In this document: positions 24,002-33,159 of the stretch, piece by piece
Position numbering within the stretch: the stretch's first letter is position 1
Layout: the number at the start of each line of letters is the position of its first letter
Origin: Juglans regia
Lineage: Eukaryota; Streptophyta; Magnoliopsida; Fagales; Juglandaceae
Reading direction: 5' to 3'
Assembly (NCBI RefSeq): GCF_001411555.2
Contig: NC_049909.1
Coordinates: 9,121,485-9,185,484 of the forward strand
Length of the DNA: 64,000 nt
Program-made: the position numbers and the translations under genes
The notes under the pieces: model-generated
The model's input: only the letters and a program-made list of their open reading frames with translations
Told to the model about the DNA's origin: nothing
The model's database searches: none

Positions 24002-24844
24002 ATCATTAGCACGAAATTGGAGAGTTGAGAAGAGGGGACTCAGCTCAGTTTGAAGAAGGAAGATCTTAAATTAATTTCCATGGTTGTCGTATGCTCTATT
24101 TTTCTCTTGAGATTTTTGTTGTCCATTATATTTATGTGTAACTAAATTCTCAAGTAGGGCTAGGGATGAACTTGCACATTAGATGGTATTTTTAATTTAT
24201 TCTTGATTTATGTATTTGATTCTCAATTACTAAAACTTTTTTATTTTATCATTTTCAATTCATTGTTGATGTTTTCTTCTCCAAATAATCATAGAATTTA
24301 TTCTGTTTATGGATTCAGTCATACCTTTTCTATTGAATGGATTAGCTCTTTGATTATGTTTGGATCAATTATTTATCTATATTGATTTAATTATTTGCTG
24401 CGATATCGCTTCCTGAGTATATTGTCGTCATTAGATTTTCTCAATAGTGATAATAATTTACGTATTTTAAAAGTGGTGAATGATTTTTCATAGGGTTACA
24501 TTTGGTTTAATCTTGATTTATAAATCTATACAATCCAATTGGAAATTTTGAGAATTGGGTTTCCAATTGAGTTATTCGATGAATTAAGAATAATTAAAAT
24601 ACCAGATTTGTGCAAGAGATTCCCGACGCTTTACTATTTGTCAAACTTGAATACTTTTTCCGTTAGTCACTTTGCTTCACTTTAATTTACATTTAAAATT
24701 AATCTTTGTCCTCCATTAATCATTTAATATTTTTCTTTAGTTCTTTGTTCTTTCTACTATTCTTTTAATTTGTCTCATTGTGGAATCGACACTCAAAAGC
24801 TATACTATAACTACCGCATTATTCTTTAGGCGTAATCAACACTT

Positions 24845-25905
24845 CTAACATAAAAGATGCCATTATGAGCCCCTTTCCAGACGAGTTTATCTGGGTTGCC
24901 CAACACACTAACACGTATATGTAATATTGCATCAGAAACAACTTCATTAAAAATAGACTAAACCAATTGAACATTCCACCAAGCAATCTGTTTATCAATT
25001 AAGTCCTCAACCAAAGCATTAGGCCCCAAAGCAAGCTTGTACTAGAGATTGAATCATACACGAACTCTCCCTTGGAATCCATCTGTCCTGCCAAATATGA
25101 ATCTGTCTACCATTACCCACTCTCCAAATAAGACCATCCTTAAGAAGCCTTATAGCCTGCCAAATACTTCTCCACACAAAAGATGGTCTTGACCCCAAGT
25201 TGGCTTGCAGCACTGAGGATGAAGGAAAGTACTTAGCCTTAAAACTTCTGCTAGGTAGGGAATTTGAGGCTATAAGAAATCTCCATGCCTGTTTAGCTAA
25301 TAAGGCCATATTAAAACCAATCAGATCCCTGAATCCACACCCTCCTTTCTGCTTACCAGTACATAATACATGTCAATATTTCCCATGCATTTTATTTATT
25401 TCTATATTCCATGCCACTCCCTCAGAAATTTGAAATTAAGGAGTTTAACTTCTGACATAAGGGTTTAGGCAAAAGAAACACACTCATGTAGTATGTTGGG
25501 ACTGATTAGAGCACTACCTTAATAAGAACTTCCCTTCTAGCCTGAGATAGAAATCTATTGTTCCAATTCACAATCTTGCCTTACACTTTGCTCACAATAT
25601 CCTAAAAAGCCCTCAATCGAGATTTACACACCAAACTAGGAAGTCCCAAGTATTTCTCCATGTTGGATGAGTGATTTAAACCAGCAATCTCCTTAATATA
25701 TTCCCTTGTTGAGAATTTTGTATTTCTACTGAAAAATAGAGAAGTCTTATCTTTGTTAAGCAGCTGCCCTGAGGCCTTTTCATATATGCTTAAAATGTGA
25801 TTCAGCCTTCCCCCACCATATTTGCTTGACAAAACATCAAACTATCATTTGCAAAGAACATATGATTCATGGATAGCACACCCCTAACAATAGGCACACC
25901 AGAAA
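24845..25905 (-). pseudogene. LINE ORF2 reverse transcriptase C-terminal part
   Basis: Right to left: GVPIVRGVLSMNHMFFANDS (25905-25840) is the RT active-site region, with FAND where the family has FADD, so a catalytic Asp is lost; YEKASGQLLNKDKTSLFFS and YLGLPSLVCKSR (25800-25610); LLAKQAWRFL, KAKYFPSSSVLQANLGSRPS and WRVGNGRQIHIWQDRWIP (25309-25060). Several frame breaks lie between. The frame then continues across the nested LTR into 21581. Confidence 0.8.
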
Positions 25906-26427
25906 TTAATCCTAAAAACTGCTAACTACTGATCTACACATACACTCAAAATATCTTAACTGACACTATTATACCATGAATTGGAGATCAACATTGCAAC
26001 TATATGGAACTCTTATGAACTATATTTTAATGGTTTAGGAAGAAACTCAATTATGATTTAAAAACAAAAAAAGTATGAAAAGGGAGAATGAAAGCATGAA
26101 AAACAAATGAGAAAAAAGAAAAGCTAGGGATTATATAAAAGTTGTGTGAGGGAAAAGGCTGCCTGTTACCAGGGTTCCCAAAAAAAAAAAAAGGCATTTT
26201 AAAGTGTAATAGTGTGAAAGCCGCCATTACAATGGTTTTGAATTAGAGTAAGACCAGTTGATCTTTCTTGACCAGTTGCTGATGTTGGAACCTTTAAATG
26301 GATTTTGGTAGTCAAACTTGGAAATCTGACCACACACTTGCACACTCAATTTGGAAGTAAAGTTGAATCTTCTTGCTCTTTTGACCACTCAATTTGCTAG
26401 AGACTAGTAGAAAGCTAGTTAGGGGTG
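25906..26427 (+). other. gypsy 3' UTR and PPT (unit 2 of segmental duplication)
   Basis: Repeats 6738-6998 plus 11344-11745, without the giant solo LTR and without about 11520-11655. Ends in GCTAGTTAGGGGTG, the polypurine tract with one change. Confidence 0.65.
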
Positions 26428-27928
26428 TGATAAAGTGTTAAAATTGCATGATTAAGTTGCTTAAGTGAATAAATTGTTTAACAAAAAATGAGTTAAGCAC
26501 TTAATTATGTAGTAGATTATAATACTTGATTAAATTGATAATTCTTGATATTTTTCACTTAAAATATTCATAATGCAGCTGGTTGCAACAAGGATATACA
26601 CAACACTTGCATTGTTAAGCCACATCAGATTTAATATTCCAGTTTTATCTTTATAGTGCTGAACAGTTATTCCTATTTGCTGTATGGCATTTTTGGAAAA
26701 GTGACTACCAATTGAATTGGTACTTTTTGGGAGGATTCAGGCGTGTGCGAGGTGGAACGTGTGAAGAGGGGATGTGCGAATCAACATGGCACGAGAGAGA
26801 GAAGTAGACCACTAGAGGAGAGAGACATGAAATTGGGGCTAAACGCAAGAAGTGGTCCCAGGGAGCAAGACGAAAAAGTGCGCCTGGAATGTTTTCAGAA
26901 ATGAGTATTTTTTTTGCTAGAAGCAATTGGGAGTAAAGAGGAATTTGCAGCTGGATAGACGAGGTGGGTTTTTTTCCTGGGAGTATTTCGTAGGAGGCTC
27001 CTTGGAGTAAAAAGAGATAATCACGTCTAGAGAGTTGGTGGCTTGCGCTGGGAATTTCCTCTCTGAGTTATTGCTCTTTGTTTGATTATTTTCATTTCTG
27101 AAAAGATGATGCAAGGCTAACTTTGTAGCTTGGGTTGCGGAATGCGATTTGATTGGTTTTGAGGTTTTAGATTAATGAAATTTCTGTTGGTTTAAACGTT
27201 ATTTTTAATCTGTTGCAAGCCTAAAATTGATTTGAAACTAGATAGAGACTCTTGTTCATGCTTTGCTGTAGACGTAAGGCACAAAAAAGGCTTGAAAATT
27301 TATCAAGGTTCTTTTTGGTCAGATGTTATTATGGGTTTGGCTGGCAATGTAGTGAGGACTTTTAAAGAAATGGTGCAAATCTGAACATTAACTCTCCATC
27401 TTCCAATTATCAATTCCTTAACTGGATTGATAGTTGAGAATCAGCACCACGAAACATTAACTAAGAACCAAATCAAAAAGAGACCCATCCGTAGCTCAAG
27501 TGTTTGATAAATTGCTTCTTAGAGCTTCTTTTCTGTCAAAATCTCAAGTGTTTCTGACTTCATTTTGCTGTATATAGTTTTATACTTTGTTTCTTTTATT
27601 TTCAAGGCGCTTTACATGTTAAGTAGTAGGAATGAACTTGATATTTCATCATTTCGGTTTGGACTCAAATGTAGATATGTTCACAGCTTGTTTTTGTAAT
27701 TAGATTACATAAATCCTTTCATACACTTTTTTGACATAACCATAAAAAGTTCAAAAAGAATTCACATGGAACCTTCTCTCCTTTCTTTATACATAAACCA
27801 TAAGATTTTACATAGCATTTTCAAGATTGTTTTTAATACTCTTTTGTCCCTGTGAAATATGATCTTGGATTTATTCTTGATTCAACTTGATATTTCAACA
27901 CTTGGAATAACACATTTGGATTAATGGC
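26428..27928 (+). mobile_element. Tat/Athila-like 3' LTR (unit 2, longer copy)
   Basis: Begins TGATAAAGTGTTAAAATTGC and ends about GGATTAATGGCA. It keeps 26910-27830, absent in the unit-1 copy. That extra block is non-coding AT-rich sequence with no motif I recognise. Confidence 0.6.
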
Positions 27929-28005
27929 AACACTCTTATTTTGTTTAGGGATACAAAACTTTCTTCCATGATAACACAGAGACCAGTGTCTCGCTGATAC
28001 CACTT

Positions 28006-28397
28006 TGTATCACGTCCCAAATACTTGTTGTAATTCTTCTTGTAACAGACTCCTTTGAGGGGAGCAACCTCCAGAGAAGATGAAGATGAGAGAGAAAAGG
28101 AAAGTAGCTTTCTATTAAGGATTTTGCATGCCGTTACAAAGAGGGACACCCACTACATATACTAGTCAAATCTTTACTAACTAACGGGCCAAAGCCCAGC
28201 ACACTAAAACGAAAATTATAACAAAAGGCCAGACACACGACTCCAACAAACGAAAGGCCAAAAGGCCCAATAGAAAGCAAATAAATGGGCCTACAAATAA
28301 CCAACGCGGCTGAGCCCAAACCTCTAGCCCTTTATTACCCCAATACAAATTCCACAGTGACTCCATTCCACTCCTGCAGAGGTACAGGATTGCGACA
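28006..28397 (-). mobile_element. short LTR with PBS-like site (unit 2)
   Basis: Counterpart of 12403-12799 with about 94% identity by eye; the minus-strand end reads GACGTGATACA (mutated TGTTACA) followed by AAGTGGTATCAGCGAGAC. Confidence 0.5.
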
Positions 28398-28595
28398 TAC
28401 ATTTTGTGATATGCAACTCATCACATGGTAGCTTTACACACCTACATACAAACATACATACACATGCACACTTTTTTATTCCTATGTTTTTATACAATAT
28501 CATCTATTATAGTTGTTGTTTTTCGTCTCCAAACACTAGATTTAGTGGCATAGATTCTTGGAGGTTGACTAATTATTAATGCTCAACATGATTCC

Positions 28596-29381
28596 CTAGT
28601 CAACCCAGCCGCCATCAACCACTAGGTTATGCCCATTGACAAATCCAGAATCATCAGATGCAAGGAAGAGCACGGCATCCGCCACATGCCCCACTTTTAG
28701 CACAACTCCTTTTAAGCTCGCATGCGGCTCAACTGCCTTCTCCAACTGCTCTGCGTCCATTCCGGTTTTACTGCATGCCAAAGGAGTCACAACTATAGAG
28801 GGCGATACGCAGTTCACTCTAATCCCATGCTCCCCTAGCTGCCTGCTCGCTGATCGAACAAGTCCAAGCACCGCGTGCTTTGACATAAAGTAATCAGTGC
28901 TATGGGTCGAACCCATAGTTGCTGCTACACTGGCAGTGCACACAATGCTCCCCCTCACATGCCCTTCAACCATAGCACGTGCTGCATGCTTTACACATAC
29001 AGCCATGGCACGTACATTGATCGCACATAGGTGATCAAAGGCCAACAAGTCTAGGTTAAGTACAGTCTGATCCGACTTATTAAGAATCCCTGCATTACTA
29101 AACATGATGTCAAGTTGCCCATAATTCTTGACCGTCCATTCTACCATGGCTTTGACCTGTTCTTCATCAGTAACGTCACAACATATGAATATAGAATGGT
29201 TCAAACCAATTGATTTGGCAACCTGATGGCCTAGTTCTTCTTGGATATCAGCAATGACCACCATACGCGCGCCATGCTTGGCAAAAAGATGTGCAGTCGC
29301 CTCCCCGATGCCACTAGCACCGCCTGTGACTATGGCAAGTTTGCCTTCCTGTTTCTTCCTGAGCAATGTGGTTTCCGTCAT
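28596..29381 (-). CDS. short-chain dehydrogenase/reductase (SDR, classical type)
   Basis: 261 residues in one uninterrupted frame, a usual length for classical SDRs. The Rossmann start TGGASGIG is at 19-26, Asp45 ends strand beta-2 (VVIAD) and favours NAD(H) over NADP(H), CDV at 68-70, NAG at 96-98. The catalytic tetrad is visible: Asn122, Ser151, Tyr164 and Lys168 (YFMSK). The C-terminus GHNLVVDGGW is the conserved family ending. It resembles the plant SDR110C group (secoisolariciresinol, borneol, xanthoxin or momilactone-type dehydrogenases), so the likely reaction is NAD-dependent oxidation of a secondary alcohol in specialised metabolism; the substrate cannot be told from sequence. No signal peptide or membrane segment; probably cytosolic. 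The Met at 29381 gives the expected short N-terminal lead before the Rossmann fold. Its flanks are retroelements, and a truncated tandem copy lies at 12996-13309. Confidence 0.9.
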   Translation of the reverse strand: MTETTLLRKKQEGKLAIVTGGASGIGEATAHLFAKHGARMVVIADIQEELGHQVAKSIGLNHSIFICCDVTDEEQVKAMVEWTVKNYGQLDIMFSNAGILNKSDQTVLNLDLLAFDHLCAINVRAMAVCVKHAARAMVEGHVRGSIVCTASVAATMGSTHSTDYFMSKHAVLGLVRSASRQLGEHGIRVNCVSPSIVVTPLACSKTGMDAEQLEKAVEPHASLKGVVLKVGHVADAVLFLASDDSGFVNGHNLVVDGGWVD

Positions 29382-29828
29382 TGTTATATGACAATAAAAT
29401 TATAGGATGGATGGGGGCAGCAGCTGTCTCCTGCTAAAAGAAGATGACCAATATATGGTGATTTTGGATTAAGTGGGCAAACCGAAAATCTAATATTACA
29501 CACGTGATTTGTTGATAAAACTACGGAGAAAAAAAAAAAAAAAAGAGGTCCAAAAGTTCTACTGAATTAAGAGTGATTTGTGGTGGAATTATGGATTTAG
29601 ATTTTAAACGTGCTTTCAAATTCGTAAAAAATAGTGGATATGAAAAGAAAATAAAGTAAGCTTGATCAATTCCACTACAAGAATTGGGACAGGGTTTGAC
29701 AGTAGCTTCTCTCTGATAGGTATATTGCAATCAATCGCAAAATCCAAGTTAACAACGCTCTTGGAATCTAAACACACAATAATAAACAAATAACAATGAT
29801 ATAAACAACTGAATATCAAGCAACAATG
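29382..29828 (-). promoter_or_regulatory. upstream region of the SDR gene
   Basis: 447 bp between the SDR start and a LINE remnant. A TATA-like CATATATTGG on the minus strand (about 29450-29459) lies some 70 bp upstream of the ATG. An A-tract sits at 29527-29544. No other signal recognised; the corresponding sequence is deleted from unit 1. Confidence 0.3.
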
Positions 29829-30868
29829 CTAGATCTAGTTCCAATTCAGCAAAACCCCTAATAGCACTCTTCAAGCCAATATGGAGCCTTAAAATCCATG
29901 ATCATCATAAATTACTGATTTGGAGACTTCTTTGGAATATTCTTCCTACTAGAACAAGACTTGGTGAAATCATCTCCCACCAAGAAATAGAAGAATGTGT
30001 ATTCTGTAACCATGAGAAAGAAACTATGATGCACCTTTTGTTCAATCAACATAATCCTATGGCAACAGAGCAGTTGGCCTTTAAACCTTTCAAATTTGCC
30101 TATTGCTTCTATACCAGACTGGATTCAAATGATTATCTATCCTGGAAAAGAGCTAGGACTTCGAAAAGAGGAAATACACTACGTCCAACTATTTGCAGTC
30201 TTAATGATAGATTTTATTTGGTAGAAGAGAAATGACATCATTCATAATCATACTTCTCTTAAAATTGAGGAGGCAAATGTTTAGGTCAAGCACATCTATG
30301 AAGACTATAAAGAAGCGTGGAAAGAAAAAATTGATCAACAAAGCAAAGAAGATAAATGGTATCCTCCTACAACTATCAAAGTTTATCTTTTGATGCAATA
30401 GTACGAGATCAATTTTTAGTAGTCTCAGCAATTCAAAGAAATCATAGTGGAGATATTCTGGGCATAATAACGGAAAAAGGTACAAACTACTATCCCTTTA
30501 ACTGCAGAAACAAAAGCAGCGTTGCTAGCATCCAATATGACTTCATCTCAAAGTCTTGTGATAACAGAAGGAGATTTTCAATCAGTAATTACATCCATTG
30601 AAAGCCCAAATACCTCTTCATTCTAGAAAACATCAACTATTATCGAGGATATTCAGCACATTGCCAATCTTCATCATGACTGAAAATTTGTTAAAATACA
30701 TCAATCTCAAAATCGATGTGCGCACTCAATTGCGCAATGAGCAGCTACCAATCATGTTTTTGAAAGCTACCCTTAGGTAAAATTCCTAGATGTTGTCTAT
30801 ATATTAATAGTGGAAATGATCCTCCTTAAACTTTGTATCTTTTTTTAATCTATAATATGCTTGATTAG
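29829..30868 (+). pseudogene. plus-strand LINE ORF2 C-terminal remnant
   Basis: About 29879-30060 encodes SLKIHDHHKLLIWRLLWN, then ECVFCNHEKETMMHLLFNQH, the RT-associated zinc-binding region of plant LINEs. Further on, KWYPPTTIKV and FDAIVRDQFLVVSAIQRNHS (30355-30460) look like the start of the RNase H-like domain. Frameshifts and stops lie between, e.g. near 30230 and 30390. It is in the opposite orientation to, and different in sequence from, the LINE at 20.5-25.9 kb. 30600-30868 has no clear motif. Confidence 0.7.
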
Positions 30869-31640
30869 GAAAAAAATGGTATCTTTACCAAACAAGTATA
30901 AACCATTGCCTAACAATATAAGTTCAGGACAAAATGAAACCCCAGCCATCAGATTGTTTTGCAAAAAATGTATATATACTGAAAGCAGCAGTATAGTAGA
31001 AAGAGAAGATGACCCAGATGGGTTTTTTCCATCAAACAGAGCATTTGCATAATGAAAGCTGAGGAGAATAAGGACTCTAGACTGTAAGAAACCTTCCAGA
31101 GTGCTTGGCAGTCTTATTCAAAACATCCAGATAATAAAGACTGTACAAAAGGTCCTAAATACACTGTCAAATTCCTTCGGAACAAAAAGAGAAAAGGAAA
31201 TTCGATCAAATTACCGAGAACAAATTGTTTTTTAAAAGAACTATGTCGATATAAGCTAAAGATATTACAAAGAAGAGTAGATTTTCATACCGAATATATA
31301 TGCTGGGATTGTGTTGGAATAATGAGAGGAAGAACGTTCAGCTAGAGCAAGAGGAACGACTAATAAAAGTGTTTGGAGTGAAAAGCTCAACTTTGTATTT
31401 TTATATTGATTGCTGATGATTTGTATAATTTAATATATTTTATTATTTTTTTAATTTTTAATTTTAGTTTTATTTATTTATTTTTATTAATTTTAGACTT
31501 CATTGTCAATATTTAAATTTATTTTGGATTAGAAAAATGCATGCAATATGAATAGTTATTTTGATTTTAAGTCAAGAGGCTTGCGTGGGATTGACTTCGC
31601 ATTAGACTTTGGAATGCAAATTATGGGTTAGGTGGTGTTG
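30869..31640. repeat. segmental-duplication block A, unit 2
   Basis: Repeats 19385-20228. About 33 bp present in unit 1 near 19877-19925 and about 34 bp near 20153-20190 are missing here. Non-coding or decayed; the frame at 30861-31049 contains RLFCKKCIYTESSSIVERED, not recognised. Confidence 0.7.
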
Positions 31641-31757
31641 AAAACTTGAACGGAATGGATGCACGTGCACGGAACAAATTTGATTTTTCCGCAACTGAAG
31701 AGTGAACTAGTCTAGGAGCCTTTTGAATTAAATTCATTTATATTAAAACCATCGCTA

Positions 31758-32336
31758 TGTTATGTCAAAGTATTATGGGTTTTACGTGTCTTAAAATTAT
31801 CGCTCTGTTACTTTTGAAAATATGTTCTGCTCTGCATGATAACTCTAGTAAATGTTTTGTTCTACTTGCTATACTTTGTAAATGCTTATGTTTGCACGCT
31901 TGCATATGTCTTCTGCTTACTGAGTTATTGATAACTTACCCCCTATCTTCATAATATTTTTCAGATGATTTAGAGAGTCAAACTGAGGACCTGGATTAGA
32001 TTGGTGAGCATGATTAAGCTGGGAGAGTATGTTAGAAGAAGGATTTTTTATGTCCTTTAGTTTTAATGTCTTTTAGATTTAATTATATTTTTTATGTCCT
32101 TTAGTAAGACTTATGAAAGTATTAGTTTGGTTTGTTATGACTATCGGGAGATTTTGGACTCCTTAATTTATTTTGTTGCAGTAATGACTTTGTAGAGTTT
32201 TCAGTGTAGTTATTTAGAGTACATAAGATTGAGTTTTGCTAATCAAATTTTGGAATTTTATTTTACTTGTGTTGGAAAATATGTTCTTAAGTGACAGGTA
32301 GTAATTCTCTAGACCAATTAGATTTGGGGCGTTACA
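31758..32336 (+). mobile_element. 3' fragment of a long LTR
   Basis: Aligns with 49771-50354 (end of the 39037 solo LTR): GTATTATGGGTTTTAC, a decayed TGAGTTATTGATAACTTA (31921-31938), TTTTTCAG ending 31964, and the end GGGGCGTTACA. Its 5' part is missing. It is bracketed by two copies of a roughly 120-bp flanking sequence (31593-31727 and 32368-32485). Confidence 0.7.
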
Positions 32337-32521
32337 TATATACATAAAGCAAGTCAATTGACTTGGCATTAGACTTTGGAATGCAAATTATGGGTTAGGT
32401 GGTGTTGAACGGAATGGATGCACGCGCACGGAACAAATTTGATTTTCCGCAACTGAAGAGTGAGCTGGTCTTGGAGCCTTTTGAATTCTCGTTTCCAAAA
32501 AGAAAAAAGGAAGAAGCAGAG
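32337..32521. repeat. partial second copy of the 31593-31727 sequence
   Basis: GCATTAGACTTTGGAATGCA through GGAGCCTTTTGAATT occurs in both places, here with 11 bp less (no AAAACTTGAAC-type insert). The first bases (AAAGCAAGTCAATTGACTTG) also match 20174-20193 in unit 1. Ends in CAGAG, the target duplication of the chromovirus. Confidence 0.65.
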
Positions 32522-33148
32522 TGTAATAGTCTTGTGATCTGTATGTTGCGGCTGGGTTGGAAATAATATTTCTGGGTTGATTAAGGAGGGATTCGGGATG
32601 TAGATTATCTGTTTGAGAAAAGAACTGTAATAAAATGCTGAGAAAAAGATGGATATAGGGTTCTTCGAGGGACCCTTAACCTCCCATAGTGTTGATTCAA
32701 TATTCTCAAATAAAATGTCAGATAATCCCTTTGATGCTTACAGACTCCTCCTAATACCCACGCAGGAGTATCTAACAAAAGCAATAAGATATGGACACGT
32801 GTCCTGACACATAACGGAATAAGGCGGAATGAAAATAACAAAGGACACAACGGAATAAAGCAGGAATGAAAATAACAAAGGACACAAGTTTGCAATGTCA
32901 TAACCGAATAAACAAACGGGGCGTTTAATGGTCTTCATGGAACGGTGCGTTTTGGGATGAAACGGTGGGCTTCCATTCCAGCTGCTGCGGTGCGTTTTGA
33001 TACTCCTTTCTACTGCTATGCGTTTTGATATCCACTTCCACTTCACTTGACTACCACTTCACTTGACTTCCCGAACTTATCACTTCAGTTCTCTCTGTCT
33101 TCGAGTACGCTTTGTAACCCTAACTCCCATCCACGCAGCTTCATAACA
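32522..33148 (-). repeat. chromovirus 3' LTR
   Basis: 627 bp; left LTR on the plus strand and therefore 3' in element orientation. It differs from the other LTR near 32769 (TATCT/TAACT), 32850 (ACGG/AAGG) and 32890 (TTTGC/TCTGC). Confidence 0.95.
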
Positions 33149-33159
33149 ATCCCTCCCCG
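33149..33159 (-). other. polypurine tract of chromovirus
   Basis: ACGGGGAGGGATT on the minus strand directly between the stop codon of gag-pol (TAA, 33160-33162) and the 3' LTR. Confidence 0.8.

Larger units (their letters stand above)
21586..24838 (+). mobile_element. Ty3/gypsy-type solo LTR with two nested insertions
   Basis: TGATGAGTGTGCG...GGCGTAATCA, flanked by GCACT (21581-21585) and ACACT (24839-24843), one mismatch. Removing the Copia-type LTR and the MITE leaves about 1370 bp. The 3' end (GTGGAATCGACACTC...) is typical of Tat/Athila-type LTRs, and 22905-24015 aligns with the LTR of the minus-strand element at 52120-52520. It interrupts the LINE. Confidence 0.75.
20503..25905 (-). 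mobile_element. LINE (L1-type) remnant, interrupted and truncated
   Basis: Minus-strand non-LTR retrotransposon: the T-tract at 20503-20516 is its poly(A) tail, followed leftward-to-rightward by RNase H-like, zinc-binding and reverse-transcriptase C-terminal remnants. It is split by a gypsy solo LTR (21586-24838); the reading frame resumes across the gap through the duplicated CACTT. At 25905 it ends abruptly in the RT active-site region and joins gypsy UTR sequence, which I read as the tandem-duplication junction rather than as ordinary 5' truncation. The same LINE 3' end is present in unit 2 (51006-51318) with the same left flank (GTGGCAG). Confidence 0.8.

Noticed and set aside
30861..31049. 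Frame with RLFCKKC, considered as a zinc-finger or pararetrovirus fragment
   Set aside because: Too short and without further support; the unit-1 copy has a stop in it.
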